Made by a program: the position numbers and the translations under genes
Shown: positions 8,088-18,045 of the stretch, one piece after another
Position numbering within the stretch: the first letter of the stretch is position 1
Layout: every line of letters begins with the position of its first letter
The notes under the pieces: generated by a model
Told to the model about the DNA's origin: nothing
The model's input: the letters and a program-made list of their open reading frames with translations, nothing else
Database searches by the model: none
Source: an uncultured Bacteroidota bacterium
GTDB lineage: Bacteria > Bacteroidota > Bacteroidia > Flavobacteriales > Flavobacteriaceae
Direction of reading: 5' to 3'
NCBI GenBank assembly: GCA_902512065.1
Contig: CABXHU010000005.1
Location: 19,320-83,319 of the forward strand
DNA length: 64,000 bases

Positions 8088-10868
8088 TTATTCTTTCAAT
8101 ATTTTAATGATTTTGTATTTATTTGATATAACATCTTTTATTTCTAGCAAATAAATTCCATAATCAAAATCAGAGAAATCAATTGTTTTATTATTTGTTT
8201 GCAAAATTTTTCTACCATTTATGTCAAACACACTTGTATTAATGTCATTTGTGTAATTTATGTATAGTTTATCAGATACTGGATTTGGAAAATAATTTAG
8301 ATCAAATTCAATTTCTTCAACATTAATACTTAATGTACTATCATTCCATTTCCATATTCCACCAGAAAGTAAACTTTGATTAAAACCGCCAGCCCATCCA
8401 ATTTGTTCATTAAGAAAATCTACATGTGTACGCTGAGTGGAATCAATAGGATTCCAAGTATATCCACCATCATCGCTAAATGATGATCCAGAACCAGTTG
8501 TATAAACTATATCAGTTCCCTCAACAAAACACAACCCACTAGTATAAATAGTACCTGAAGTTGTAATTTGTGTCCAGGAAACACCTGAATTTGTTGATCT
8601 ATATACATTCCCAGAATTATCAACTATAATACCGTTGTTTGAATCACTAAAAGAAATATCCCCATTAACTTCAGCACTCCCAAAATCAGAAATTGGTGTA
8701 GTATAGACTGACCAGTTATTTCCTCTGTCTGTAGAGTGATATAATCTACCTTTATTAGTGGAATACCAGACATTGTCTCCTACAACTTCAATCTGTCTAA
8801 CATAACCATATTCTCCCGTAAGAGGGGTTGGAATTGAGCTTCCAGGAACTTGAGTCCAGTTATTACCACCATCACTGGTCACATAAAGTTCAAACTCTCC
8901 ATTAATTGGGTCACCTTGGGCAAAACCAACATTCTCATCCCAAAAATAAACTACATTAGCAAATGAAGAACTTGTATCATAGCTAGCGCTATCCTGTCTA
9001 TTCCATGTGCTACCACCATCAGTAGTTTTAAATATACCACCGGTATCTCCTGCAGCTCTTGGATATGCTACAAGCCATGCTTTATTATAATCATAGGCAT
9101 GAATCATAGATATTCCTAGGTTTATATTTGATATATCAATTATACCAGAGCTCCATGTAACTCCACCATTATTAGTTCTAGTAAATTCTTGAATATTTTG
9201 ATTAGACCCACTTCCATCATAAGCATTACCCCATACTATGTTCTCATCAACAATTGAAATATAGTTAATACCTCTACTCTGATCATTAAAAGTAGTATTT
9301 TGTAATATCCATTCACCAGTTGGCTCAACAAAAACATTAATATAATCTTGTTTTGTTAACGTTTCCGAAGATGAACTATTTGAAATGGTCAACGAAACAT
9401 CATATGAACCATGTGAAGAATATAAAATTTCTGGAGGATTTTCACCTTCATAAGTACTTGGTGAACCACCTTCAAATGTCCATTCCCAATTGTCACCTCC
9501 TACTGAATAATTTGAGAAGCTTACTGATTGATCTTCATAGGTGAATTGGGGAGAAGCAGTGAATGCAGGCATAGGAGCATTAGTAGTTGGTTGAACACAT
9601 ATTAAAGCAGCATAAGCGTCTATTCTATTTCCAATATTTTGATTAATATCAACTCCACTACTCATTAGACAGTTTAAAATTTCAGTTGGAGTTTTAGTTG
9701 GATTGACACTAAGCATTAATCCTATCAGGCCTGCTGCAAATGGAGTTGCCATAGAAGTTCCCCCAAATCTTGCATAACTATTTAAATCATTTGTATATAC
9801 AGTACTCAATAACCCTGAATATGAAAAACCGCCTGGAGAAGCTATATTAACCCAATAAGGAAGGCCGGGAAGGCCGGAATTATAGTTTGAAAATGGTGAT
9901 TTTGTATCATCATAATCCACTGATCCAACTCCAATAACATTATTATAAGCAGCAGGATAATTAGGAGTGCTAGAATTATCATTTCCGGCAGCAGCAACAA
10001 AAACAACTTCAGGGTAACTATAGATTAATTCTTGCATTGCATTTGATGAACTTTCAGACCCATAAGACATGCTAATTACATTGGCACCATTTACACAAGC
10101 CCATTGAACACCTGTAAATCCATTATAAGTTATATCTGGATTTTGAGAATCTCCAGTAGCTTTAACGGCTATTAATTCTGAATTTCCTCCCAATGATGCT
10201 ATTCCAATAGCATTATCAATTTCAGCAGTTGCCAAGCCTGCACAATGTGTGCCATGCGACCATGATGAGCTTTGTTGATATGTTTGTGGAGGGGTTGTGT
10301 CATAGTCCTCGTCTGAAATATCTATTTGTTTGTATACATTAAGATCAGCATGCTCTGTTGCTATTGCATTATCAACAATTGCTATTTTAATATTTGAGTT
10401 TCCAAGACTAAGATCCCATGCATCTTCAGAATTTACTAATGTATGATACCATTTATTAGTGCCAGAATGATAACTGTCATTAGGAGTATAAGTATTCTTA
10501 TATATAGGCTCCTTTTCAGCATATGAAATAATTGAAAGGCCATTTAATTTTTCAATCAAATTATCAATAAGCTCATTTTCTAGAAAAACAATTCTATATA
10601 TTTTTTGTAATTCTCTTTTGTTAGTAAAATAACTGGTCCTTTCAAATTTAAGAACTGTAATCTCACTGAAGATATTCTTTATTTCTGGGTAATTGTCAAT
10701 ATTTTCAATCAAGCCTATTCCATCAAAAGTCTTTTCAGCATCATCTAAATTTACTTCAATAAACTGATTAAGTTTAAATACAATGGTTCCATCTAAATAC
10801 TCCGAATCATAATTTTGTCCCATTACAATACTTGTAAATAGAACAAAAATTAATTTTAGTTTTTTCAT
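8088..10868 (-). CDS. Secreted S8 (subtilisin-like) serine protease, PKD and YCF48-like repeats, T9SS
   Basis: 926 residues. A signal peptide is followed by a propeptide-like region to about residue 130. The S8 catalytic domain has Asp166 (IAIVDNAIA), His205 (SHGTHCAG), oxyanion Asn296 (AAAGND) and Ser372 (GGTSMATPFAAG). A PKD domain lies at about 435-520 (FTASPQFTYEDQSVSFSN). Ycf48/BNR-like propeller repeats run from about 525 to 830 (TTDGGSTWN, TSDGGNNWT, STNSGVSWT). The type IX sorting domain is at about 855-926 (FDLNYFPNPVSDKLYI). It is inferred to be surface-anchored or secreted. The upstream lipoprotein stop codon abuts its ATG with no gap, which suggests translational coupling. Confidence 0.93.
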   Translation of the reverse strand: MKKLKLIFVLFTSIVMGQNYDSEYLDGTIVFKLNQFIEVNLDDAEKTFDGIGLIENIDNYPEIKNIFSEITVLKFERTSYFTNKRELQKIYRIVFLENELIDNLIEKLNGLSIISYAEKEPIYKNTYTPNDSYHSGTNKWYHTLVNSEDAWDLSLGNSNIKIAIVDNAIATEHADLNVYKQIDISDEDYDTTPPQTYQQSSSWSHGTHCAGLATAEIDNAIGIASLGGNSELIAVKATGDSQNPDITYNGFTGVQWACVNGANVISMSYGSESSSNAMQELIYSYPEVVFVAAAGNDNSSTPNYPAAYNNVIGVGSVDYDDTKSPFSNYNSGLPGLPYWVNIASPGGFSYSGLLSTVYTNDLNSYARFGGTSMATPFAAGLIGLMLSVNPTKTPTEILNCLMSSGVDINQNIGNRIDAYAALICVQPTTNAPMPAFTASPQFTYEDQSVSFSNYSVGGDNWEWTFEGGSPSTYEGENPPEILYSSHGSYDVSLTISNSSSSETLTKQDYINVFVEPTGEWILQNTTFNDQSRGINYISIVDENIVWGNAYDGSGSNQNIQEFTRTNNGGVTWSSGIIDISNINLGISMIHAYDYNKAWLVAYPRAAGDTGGIFKTTDGGSTWNRQDSASYDTSSSFANVVYFWDENVGFAQGDPINGEFELYVTSDGGNNWTQVPGSSIPTPLTGEYGYVRQIEVVGDNVWYSTNKGRLYHSTDRGNNWSVYTTPISDFGSAEVNGDISFSDSNNGIIVDNSGNVYRSTNSGVSWTQITTSGTIYTSGLCFVEGTDIVYTTGSGSSFSDDGGYTWNPIDSTQRTHVDFLNEQIGWAGGFNQSLLSGGIWKWNDSTLSINVEEIEFDLNYFPNPVSDKLYINYTNDINTSVFDINGRKILQTNNKTIDFSDFDYGIYLLEIKDVISNKYKIIKILKE

Positions 10869-11264
10869 TTAGTTGTTGCTTTTTAATTTAATAACAATAG
10901 CACCTCCACGGGCAACACCGCCATACCTGTTGGTGGCAGCAAGGGATCGCAATATTGTCATACTTCTAATTTGTTGTGGATCAATGAATGTAGGGCATTC
11001 TGTATAAAGAATTCCATCAACATCATATACTGCATAAGCTTGATTATTCATAGATAAACTACCACCTCTTATCATAATTTTAGGAGATGTATTCCCCACA
11101 TTATTTCCAATTACTTTTACACCAGGAAATTTACCAACAATTACATCAACTATAGTTAGTGCAGCTGGAGAAATACCAGAATTTGATGACGATGATATAG
11201 TTCCACTAGTTGATGAACAACTAATTAAAATAAAAACAATTAATATTGAAAAGATTCTATTCAT
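10869..11264 (-). CDS. Stand-alone TonB-receptor plug-like lipoprotein
   Basis: 131 residues. A lipoprotein signal ends at Cys16 (FILISC), and a Ser-rich linker follows. The rest resembles only the plug domain of TonB-dependent receptors: VDVIVGKFPGVKVIG, IMIRGGSLSMNNQAYAVYDV, then SMTILRSLAATNRYG and GGAIVIKLK. No beta-barrel follows. The stop is immediately followed by the ATG of the S8 protease. Single plug lipoproteins are known in Bacteroidota, but their role is not settled. Confidence 0.75.
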   Translation of the reverse strand: MNRIFSILIVFILISCSSTSGTISSSSNSGISPAALTIVDVIVGKFPGVKVIGNNVGNTSPKIMIRGGSLSMNNQAYAVYDVDGILYTECPTFIDPQQIRSMTILRSLAATNRYGGVARGGAIVIKLKSNN

Positions 11265-11468
11265 TTTAAAAAAAATTACTGATTTATAATTTGTTTAGTT
11301 ACATACAGCTTCCATCCAAACATAATCATTTGAGTTTTTGATGCTTTGGATAAGTCTAATCTTTTTTTTGTAAAATTTGGAAGGAAGATCCTATTTAATA
11401 ATGCCAAAATTTTAAATAAAAAAACTTTCATAATTAATAAAATTAAATATAATTAGTTACAATTAAAT

Positions 11469-11476
11469 TATATTTG
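11469..11476 (+). promoter_or_regulatory. -7 promoter element of the endonuclease I gene
   Basis: TATATTTG is a perfect TAnnTTTG box ending 8 bases before the ATG at 11485. The predicted 5' leader is therefore only a few bases long or absent. No convincing TTTG -33 box was seen. Confidence 0.5.
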
Positions 11477-11484
11477 TAAAAAAA

Positions 11485-12621
11485 ATGATGAGGTCAGGCT
11501 TTATTATCTTCATAATTTTCTTGTTTTCTAATAGTATTTTAGGTCAAGGAAATTTTGGACCCCCTTCAAACCCAACTTATGGAAATGTTCAGATAGATAT
11601 TCCGCAAGAATATTATCAAGAAGCTAATGGCATGTCTGGTGAAGATTTAAAACAGGCAATCTATCAAATTATAGGAAATCATATAGTTTTTCCTTATACA
11701 TCTTCTTCTACGGATACTTGGGATATATTACAGCAATCTGATCAAGATCCTGAAAATAACGACAATATTCTTCTTGTATATACTGGACGTTCACAAGACA
11801 AGGGTTATAGAGACGGGTGCAATTGTTACTCTAACTATGAAAATGGAACTCATAATAACTCATGGAATAGAGAGCATGTATGGCCTAAATCTCATGGATT
11901 TCCTGACCAGGATGATGTTGCTTATACAGATGTTCATAATTTAAAACCCTGTGATAGATCAGTAAATACCTCAAGAGGGACAAAAGATTTTGACAACGGT
12001 GGTAATCAACATGCAGAAGCAACTGAATGTCTTACTGATACTGACAGCTGGGAACCTAATGACTCTGTCAAGGGCGATATAGCAAGAATTATTTTTTATA
12101 TGGTTGTAAGATATGATCCTGGGTATGATCATAACAATAATGCTTTTGATTTAGAAGTTGTTGACTATACAACCTCAAATAATAGCGATCCCATTTTAGG
12201 AGTGCTATCATCACTACTTCAATGGCACATTGATGATCCAGTAGATGACTTTGAAATAAACAGAAATCAGATAATTTACAGCTATCAAGAAAACAGAAAT
12301 CCATTCATTGATCATCCTAATTTAGTTTATTTCATTTGGGGTGATAGTTATGGACAAGAATGGAATGAAACTTTAGGTGTTTCTGAAAATAATGAACTGG
12401 AAAACTTTAAAATTTATCCAAATCCAACAAATGGATTAATTCGTTTTAATTATAATCTTATTAACTCTAATATTGAGATATTTAATTTGACTGGAAAAAA
12501 AATTGAAGAGCACCGTGTTATTAATTCAAATTTTATTGATTTGAATTTACCATCAGGAATCTATTTTGTTAAAACTCAAGTTAATGGACAATTAATAAAT
12601 TCTAAAATTATTATTAAATAA
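11485..12621 (+). CDS. Secreted endonuclease I family nuclease with T9SS sorting domain
   Basis: 378 residues; start at 11485 or the next codon, ATG 11488. A signal peptide (FIIFIIFLFSNSILGQ) precedes an EndA/endonuclease I catalytic domain. The His-Me-finger motif NSWNREHVWPKSHG puts the catalytic His near residue 131, followed by DVHNLKPCDRSVNTSRG. The C-terminus is a type IX sorting domain (NFKIYPNPTNGLIRFN ... GIYFVKT). It is inferred to degrade extracellular DNA for nutrients or biofilm remodelling. The antiporter gene begins 2 bases after its stop. Confidence 0.93.
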   Translation: MMRSGFIIFIIFLFSNSILGQGNFGPPSNPTYGNVQIDIPQEYYQEANGMSGEDLKQAIYQIIGNHIVFPYTSSSTDTWDILQQSDQDPENNDNILLVYTGRSQDKGYRDGCNCYSNYENGTHNNSWNREHVWPKSHGFPDQDDVAYTDVHNLKPCDRSVNTSRGTKDFDNGGNQHAEATECLTDTDSWEPNDSVKGDIARIIFYMVVRYDPGYDHNNNAFDLEVVDYTTSNNSDPILGVLSSLLQWHIDDPVDDFEINRNQIIYSYQENRNPFIDHPNLVYFIWGDSYGQEWNETLGVSENNELENFKIYPNPTNGLIRFNYNLINSNIEIFNLTGKKIEEHRVINSNFIDLNLPSGIYFVKTQVNGQLINSKIIIK

Positions 12622-12622
12622 A

Positions 12623-13558
12623 ATGAACTTAACATTAATTTTTTTAGGATTTTTTCTTCTACTCATTGGTGGTGAGTTTATTGTTCGTTCATCTGTAGCA
12701 ATTTCATTTAAATTCAATATTTCTAGATTTGTAATTGGAATGACAGTCGTTGCTTTTGCAACTTCTCTTCCAGAATTAATTGTTAGCTTAAATGCAACTA
12801 TTAACGGATCGCCATCAATTGCAATTAATAATGTTATTGGCTCTAATATTGCCAATATTGGTTTAGTTCTAGCACTTGTCTCAATATTAGCTTCTATTAG
12901 AGTAGATAGTACATTTTATAATAAGGATTGGCCAGTAATGTTTGCATTTTCTATTTTATTGATTTTGTTTTCAATTAATGATTACATTTTAACTCAAATT
13001 GAAGGAGCAGTTTTACTATTTCTTTTGATTGTATTTATTATTTATTTTTTAAAAAAATCAAGTAATAAGAACATTAATGATGATATTGACAATAAATTAA
13101 GTCTTGCTTCAAATACCAAAATTATTATTTGGCTATTGTTATCATCATTATCTCTATATTTTGGTGCAGAATTTTTAGTTGATGGAGCAGTGAATTTTGC
13201 AAAACAAATAAATATTAGTGAAGCTGTTATTTCTGTTTCCATTGTAGCAATTGGAACAAGTATTCCTGAATTAGCTGCATCTATAATTGCGATTGTAAAA
13301 AATGAGAAAGGACTTTCAGTAGGAAATTTAATTGGTTCAAATATATTTAATATAGGATCTGTTTTAGGTATTACTGCTATAATTAAACCCATTCAAATTG
13401 CTCAGGAAATTATTGATAGAGATATTATTTGGATGTTGTTCTTTGCAATTTTATTGTTTGTTCTTGCATTATTGCCAAAGAGAAATAAATTATCTAAGGT
13501 CAAAGGATTTATAATGCTCCTTAGCTATTTTTATTTCATTTTTCTAGTTTTTATGTAA
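12623..13558 (+). CDS. Calcium/sodium antiporter (CaCA family, YrbG type)
   Basis: 311 residues with about ten membrane helices and the two inverted alpha-repeats of the CaCA superfamily. The first carries TSLPELIVSLNA and GSNIANIGLVLA. The second carries GTSIPELAASIIAI and GSNIFNIGSVLG. The acidic Glu in each PEL motif is the expected ion ligand. It probably exports Ca2+ in exchange for Na+ at the inner membrane. A shared hairpin terminator follows. Confidence 0.92.
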   Translation: MNLTLIFLGFFLLLIGGEFIVRSSVAISFKFNISRFVIGMTVVAFATSLPELIVSLNATINGSPSIAINNVIGSNIANIGLVLALVSILASIRVDSTFYNKDWPVMFAFSILLILFSINDYILTQIEGAVLLFLLIVFIIYFLKKSSNKNINDDIDNKLSLASNTKIIIWLLLSSLSLYFGAEFLVDGAVNFAKQINISEAVISVSIVAIGTSIPELAASIIAIVKNEKGLSVGNLIGSNIFNIGSVLGITAIIKPIQIAQEIIDRDIIWMLFFAILLFVLALLPKRNKLSKVKGFIMLLSYFYFIFLVFM

Positions 13559-13560
13559 AA

Positions 13561-13590
13561 AAAAAGGAACCGTTTATTCGATTCCTTTTT
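13561..13590. terminator. Bidirectional terminator between antiporter and glutamine synthetase
   Basis: AAAAAGGAACCG and CGATTCCTTTTT form a stem with one mismatch and a 6-base loop. There are A-runs on the left and T-runs on the right. It lies between the convergent 3' ends at 13558 and 13613, so it can serve both. Confidence 0.75.
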
Positions 13591-13612
13591 CAATTTAGAA
13601 AGTATTTTAAAT

Positions 13613-14617
13613 TTAAGCTGATTTAACAGTTTTTATAATTCTACCTGCAATTTTATATGGATCACCATTTGAGGCTGGTCGTCTATCTTCAAGCCATCCC
13701 TTGTATCCATTTTCTACTGTCATAATTGGAATTCTAATTGAGGCACCTCTATCAGAAACTCCATAGCTAAATTGATCAATTGATTGTGTTTCATGCTGTC
13801 CAGTTAGTCTTTCCTCATTATGCGCACCATAGACTGCAATATGTTCTTTAACAACAGGTCTAAAGGCTTCACAAATTTTATCATACGTTTCTTTTGAGCC
13901 GCATGTTCTAAGTGTTGTGTTAGAAAAATTTGCATGCATTCCTGATCCATTCCAGTCACCTTTTATTGGTTTTGGATGGTATTCAATGTAATAGCCATAA
14001 TCTTCAGTAATTCTATCTAATATATATCTAGCAACCCAAAGCTCATCACCAGCTTTTTTTCCTCCTTTAGCAAATACTTGAAATTCCCACTGTCCGCATG
14101 CAACTTCTTGATTAATGCCTTCAACATTAATTCCAGCAGCCAAACAAATATCAGCATGTTCTTCTACAATATGCCTTCCATGTGTGTTTCTTCCACCTAC
14201 TGAACAATAATAAAGTCCTTGAGGCCCAGGATAACCACCAACAGGAAAGCCCAATGGCAGCTGTGTGTCATTATCCATAATAAAATATTCTTGTTCAAAT
14301 CCAAACCAAAAATCTTCATCGTCGTCATCTATAGAATCTCTTCCATTAGATTCGTGTGAACTACCATCAGAATTTAATACCTCTGTCATAACTAACCACC
14401 CATTTTCACGAGTAGGATCAGGATATATCGCTACAGGCTTTAATAGACAATCTGAAGATCCCCCTTCAGCTTGTTTGGTAGAACTTCCATCAAAAGCCCA
14501 CATTGGACAGCTTTCTAGTTTTCCATCAAAATCATTTAAGATTTTAGTTTTACTTCTCATATTTTGAGTTGGCGTATAGCCATCTAGCCAAATGTATTCT
14601 AATTTAGACTTGTTCAT
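13613..14617 (-). CDS. Glutamine synthetase type II (eukaryotic-type)
   Basis: 334 residues, the length of GSII rather than GSI (about 470) or GSIII (about 700). Signatures include the N-terminal beta-grasp WAFDGSSTKQAEG, EYFIMD and GWEFQV-like metal-binding segments, GSGMHANFSN, and RGASIRIP near the C-terminus. It makes glutamine from glutamate, ammonia and ATP in the cytosol. It is transcribed alone, with a 276-base upstream gap towards purM in which no riboswitch or clear regulator site was recognised. Confidence 0.93.
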   Translation of the reverse strand: MNKSKLEYIWLDGYTPTQNMRSKTKILNDFDGKLESCPMWAFDGSSTKQAEGGSSDCLLKPVAIYPDPTRENGWLVMTEVLNSDGSSHESNGRDSIDDDDEDFWFGFEQEYFIMDNDTQLPLGFPVGGYPGPQGLYYCSVGGRNTHGRHIVEEHADICLAAGINVEGINQEVACGQWEFQVFAKGGKKAGDELWVARYILDRITEDYGYYIEYHPKPIKGDWNGSGMHANFSNTTLRTCGSKETYDKICEAFRPVVKEHIAVYGAHNEERLTGQHETQSIDQFSYGVSDRGASIRIPIMTVENGYKGWLEDRRPASNGDPYKIAGRIIKTVKSA

Positions 14618-14865
14618 TTTACTTCTTTTTATTAATTATATTTTGTTGTTAAAAGATTTAATAATATATCAAATAATTTAATTATTCTTAAATTTTTTAT
14701 TTGTGTTTCCAGATTTTTTATAAACATCTATTAAATAATATCCTTTAGATATAATTCTTTGTGCAAATTCAATAATTTTATTTAAATGTTAATAACGAAA
14801 GTATGGTATATCTAGTTTTATAAAATCTTATCACTAATTCACAATGAACTTAGGCATTTCTTTAA

Positions 14866-14873
14866 TACTTTTG
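14866..14873 (+). promoter_or_regulatory. -7 promoter element of purM
   Basis: TACTTTTG fits TAnnTTTG and lies 20 bases before the purM ATG. It is the best promoter candidate in the otherwise featureless 14618-14893 gap. Confidence 0.5.
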
Positions 14874-14893
14874 TTAGCACATTTTAAAATAAA

Positions 14894-16078
14894 ATGGATA
14901 GTAAAGATTTAAATGAAAGATATTCTAGAAGAGGTGTTTCAGCTTCAAAAGAGGATGTGCATAAGGCAATAAAAAAAATTGATAGAGGTCTATTCCCAAA
15001 AGCTTTTTGTAAAGTTGTACCTGACTATTTAACCAATGATGAAAATTATTGCTTAGTGATGCATGCTGATGGGGCTGGAACAAAAAGTTCTTTAGCCTAT
15101 ATGTATTGGAAAGAAACTGGAGATATTTCCGTTTGGAAAGGTATTGCTCAAGATGCATTAATAATGAATATAGATGATTTAATTTGTGTTGGAGTTACTG
15201 ATAATATATTGCTCTCATCAACTATAGGTAGAAATAAAAACCTAATAGATGGAGAAGTTATCTCATCTATTATTAATGGAACAGAAGAGTTGGTAAATGA
15301 TTTAAGCTCACATGGAATAAACATTAAATTAACTGGTGGAGAAACTGCTGATGTTGGAGATTTAGTTCGTACAATTATTGTTGACTCTACAGTAATTGGA
15401 AGAATTAAAAGGTCTGAAGTAATCGATAATTCTAATATAGCTGAAGGAAATGTTATTGTTGGGCTTTCATCATTTGGTCAGTCAACATATGAGGATCAAT
15501 ATAATAGTGGTATTGGAAGCAACGGCCTAACTTCCGCAAGGCATGATGTATTCAATAAGATTTTAGCAGAAAAATACCCTGAAAGCTATGATCCTATGGT
15601 TCCAGATGATTTAGTATATTCAGGCTCTATAAGTTTAGATCAAGTTTTTGACGATATTGATTTAGATGCAGGAAAATTAGTTTTATCACCTACAAGAACT
15701 TATGCTCCTATTATTAAATCTATTCTATCAGAATGCAATAAGGAACTAATTAAAGGAATTGTTCATTGTAGTGGAGGAGCACAAACAAAAATATTACATT
15801 TTATTTCAGATGATTTACATGTAATTAAAGATAACATGTTTGATCCACCAATGCTTTTTAAATTAATTCAGAAAGAATCAAGAACAAGTTGGCATGAAAT
15901 GTATAAAGTTTTTAATTGCGGCCATAGAATGGAATTATATGTAGATCCAATAGTAGCTGATAAAATAATAAGTATTTCTAGCAGATTTAATGTTGATGCT
16001 AGAATTATTGGAAAAGTTGAAAAATCAAATTCAAAGAAGCTTACAATCATCTCTCAATTCGGTGAATTTCAATATTAA
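14894..16078 (+). CDS. purM: Phosphoribosylformylglycinamidine cyclo-ligase (AIR synthase)
   Basis: 394 residues, longer than the roughly 345 of E. coli PurM but usual for Bacteroidota AIR-synthase proteins. Visible motifs are HADGAGTKSSLAY (substrate and ATP loop), the segment DALIMNIDDLICVGVTDN, LTGGETADVGDLVRT and VHCSGGAQTK. It converts FGAM to AIR, the fifth step of purine synthesis. It heads a run of same-strand genes (prfA, pyrF, CDF, MBL). The GGAQTK segment replaces the usual GGG(I/L)xxN of E. coli-type PurM, consistent with the divergent subfamily. Confidence 0.85.
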   Translation: MDSKDLNERYSRRGVSASKEDVHKAIKKIDRGLFPKAFCKVVPDYLTNDENYCLVMHADGAGTKSSLAYMYWKETGDISVWKGIAQDALIMNIDDLICVGVTDNILLSSTIGRNKNLIDGEVISSIINGTEELVNDLSSHGINIKLTGGETADVGDLVRTIIVDSTVIGRIKRSEVIDNSNIAEGNVIVGLSSFGQSTYEDQYNSGIGSNGLTSARHDVFNKILAEKYPESYDPMVPDDLVYSGSISLDQVFDDIDLDAGKLVLSPTRTYAPIIKSILSECNKELIKGIVHCSGGAQTKILHFISDDLHVIKDNMFDPPMLFKLIQKESRTSWHEMYKVFNCGHRMELYVDPIVADKIISISSRFNVDARIIGKVEKSNSKKLTIISQFGEFQY

Positions 16079-16136
16079 TTGATTCACTAATTTCTCTCCA
16101 TAATTTATTGTATTTTTACAATTCAAGAATATTGAT

Positions 16137-17207
16137 GTGTTAGAAAAATTAGAAAATCTTGAAAATCGATTTAAAGAATTAAATGATTTGATGATTAAGC
16201 CAGAAATTATTTCTGATCAAAAACAGTACATTCAGCTTTCCAAAGAGTATAAAGATTTAAAAAAAATTATAGATAAAGGAAAAATCTATAAATCCATTCT
16301 CTCCAATATTTCAGAAGCTCAGGAATTAATTTCAAATGAGAAGGATGATGAAATGCTTGAAATAGCAAGGCTTCAATTAGATGAATCAAATGAGCAACTA
16401 CCGACATTAGAAGAAGAATTAAAGGTTATGCTAATTCCTAAGGATCCCGATGACTCGAAGAATGTAGTTATGGAAATTAGAGCTGGAGCTGGTGGAGATG
16501 AAGCAAGTATATTTGCAGGAGATTTATATAGAATGTATACAAAATACAGTGAGGGTAAAGGATGGAAAGTAAATTTAGTAGATTTTAATGAGGGAACTTC
16601 TGGAGGTTATAAAGAAATAATTTTTGACATAAGTGGAGAAGATGTTTATGCTAACTTAAAATTTGAAGCAGGCGTGCATAGGGTGCAAAGAGTCCCTCAA
16701 ACTGAGACTCAAGGAAGAGTGCATACCAGTGCTGCTACGGTTATAGTTTTGCCAGAAGCAGAAGAATTTGATGTCGACTTAAATATGCAGGATGTAAGAA
16801 TTGAAAGAACTACATCTACAGGTCCTGGAGGTCAATCTGTGAATACGACATATTCTGCCATAAGACTTCATCACGAACCATCAGGAATTACTGTTAGTTG
16901 TCAAGATCAAAAATCGCAACATAAAAATTTAGACAAAGCTTTAAAAGTTTTAAGGACAAGATTATACGAATTGGAAGTAGAGAAAAGACGTTCTGAAGAA
17001 TCTTTAAAAAGAAAAAGTATGGTATCTTCTGGTGATAGAAGTGCAAAAATTAGAACATATAATTATCCGCAAGGAAGGATTACTGAGCATAGAATAGGAA
17101 TGACTTTGTATGATTTACCAAAAGTAATAAATGGAGATATTCAAAAAATCATAGATGAATTAATGTTAGCTGAAAATTCAGAAATATTAAATGCAAATAA
17201 CAGTTAA
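16137..17207 (+). CDS. prfA: Peptide chain release factor 1
   Basis: 356 residues with the catalytic GGQ at 231-233 ([13 protein letters not shown]) and an RF1-type PxT tripeptide (PQT, residues 187-189) within [20 protein letters not shown]. The start is GTG at 16137; the ATG two bases earlier is out of frame. It recognises UAA and UAG and releases the finished peptide. It lies 6 bases before pyrF, so the two are probably co-transcribed. Confidence 0.96.
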   Translation: MLEKLENLENRFKELNDLMIKPEIISDQKQYIQLSKEYKDLKKIIDKGKIYKSILSNISEAQELISNEKDDEMLEIARLQLDESNEQLPTLEEELKVMLIPKDPDDSKNVVMEIRAGAGGDEASIFAGDLYRMYTKYSEGKGWKVNLVDFNEGTSGGYKEIIFDISGEDVYANLKFEAGVHRVQRVPQTETQGRVHTSAATVIVLPEAEEFDVDLNMQDVRIERTTSTGPGGQSVNTTYSAIRLHHEPSGITVSCQDQKSQHKNLDKALKVLRTRLYELEVEKRRSEESLKRKSMVSSGDRSAKIRTYNYPQGRITEHRIGMTLYDLPKVINGDIQKIIDELMLAENSEILNANNS

Positions 17208-17213
17208 TATATA

Positions 17214-18041
17214 ATGAAAGAACTGGAAATAATTAATCAAATTAAATCTAAAAAGTCCTTTTTGTGTATTGGTCTTGATGTTGATCAGGAAAAAATCCCA
17301 AAATTTTTACTTAATGAATCTGATCCTATTTTTTCATTTAATAAATCAGTTATTGACAATACACATATGTATTGTATTGCATATAAGCTTAATATAGCTT
17401 TTTATGAGGCATATGGTATTAAGGGATGGAAATCTTTAGAAAAAACTATTAATTATATAAATACAAATTACCCAAATATTTTCACAATTGCTGATGCAAA
17501 AAGAGGAGACATTGGTAACACTAGCAGAATGTATGCTAAGTCCTTTTTTGAAGAATTAAATTTTGATAGTATTACTATAAACCCATATATGGGCAGGGAT
17601 TCAGTTGAGCCATTTTTAGAATATAATGATAAGAATACAATTATATTAGGACTTACTTCAAATCAAGGTTCTAAAGATTTACAATTATTAAAAACTAATG
17701 AAGATTATGTTTTTATGGAATTAATCAAATCTTCAAAAACTTGGACTAATTCAAAAAACTTAATGTATGTCATTGGGGCAACAAAGACAGAATATATAGA
17801 AGAAGTCAGAAAAATAATTCCAAATAATTTTCTTTTAATTCCTGGAGTTGGTGCTCAAGGAGGAGACTTGAATGAAGTATGTAAAAAATCAATGAACAGT
17901 AATATTGGGATTATTATAAACTCATCAAGAGGAATTATATATTCAAGTAATGACGTTGATTTTGCTGAAGCTGCTAAAAAACAGGCTATTTCTATACAAA
18001 AACAAATGGAACAAATATTAATTGATTCTAAACTAATATAG
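17214..18041 (+). CDS. pyrF: Orotidine 5'-phosphate decarboxylase (long form)
   Basis: 275 residues, the type 2 (longer) OMP decarboxylase. The active-site signature ADAKRGDIGNTS contains the catalytic Asp94, Lys96 and Asp99. FLCIGLDVD near the start and PGVGAQGG near the end bind substrate and phosphate. It performs the last step of UMP synthesis. The CDF exporter starts 4 bases downstream. Confidence 0.95.
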   Translation: MKELEIINQIKSKKSFLCIGLDVDQEKIPKFLLNESDPIFSFNKSVIDNTHMYCIAYKLNIAFYEAYGIKGWKSLEKTINYINTNYPNIFTIADAKRGDIGNTSRMYAKSFFEELNFDSITINPYMGRDSVEPFLEYNDKNTIILGLTSNQGSKDLQLLKTNEDYVFMELIKSSKTWTNSKNLMYVIGATKTEYIEEVRKIIPNNFLLIPGVGAQGGDLNEVCKKSMNSNIGIIINSSRGIIYSSNDVDFAEAAKKQAISIQKQMEQILIDSKLI

Positions 18042-18045
18042 AATA

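Noticed and set aside
14618..14893. Glutamine riboswitch or nitrogen-control leader before glutamine synthetase
   Set aside because: The 276-base gap is AT-rich with no conserved RNA structure that I can identify.
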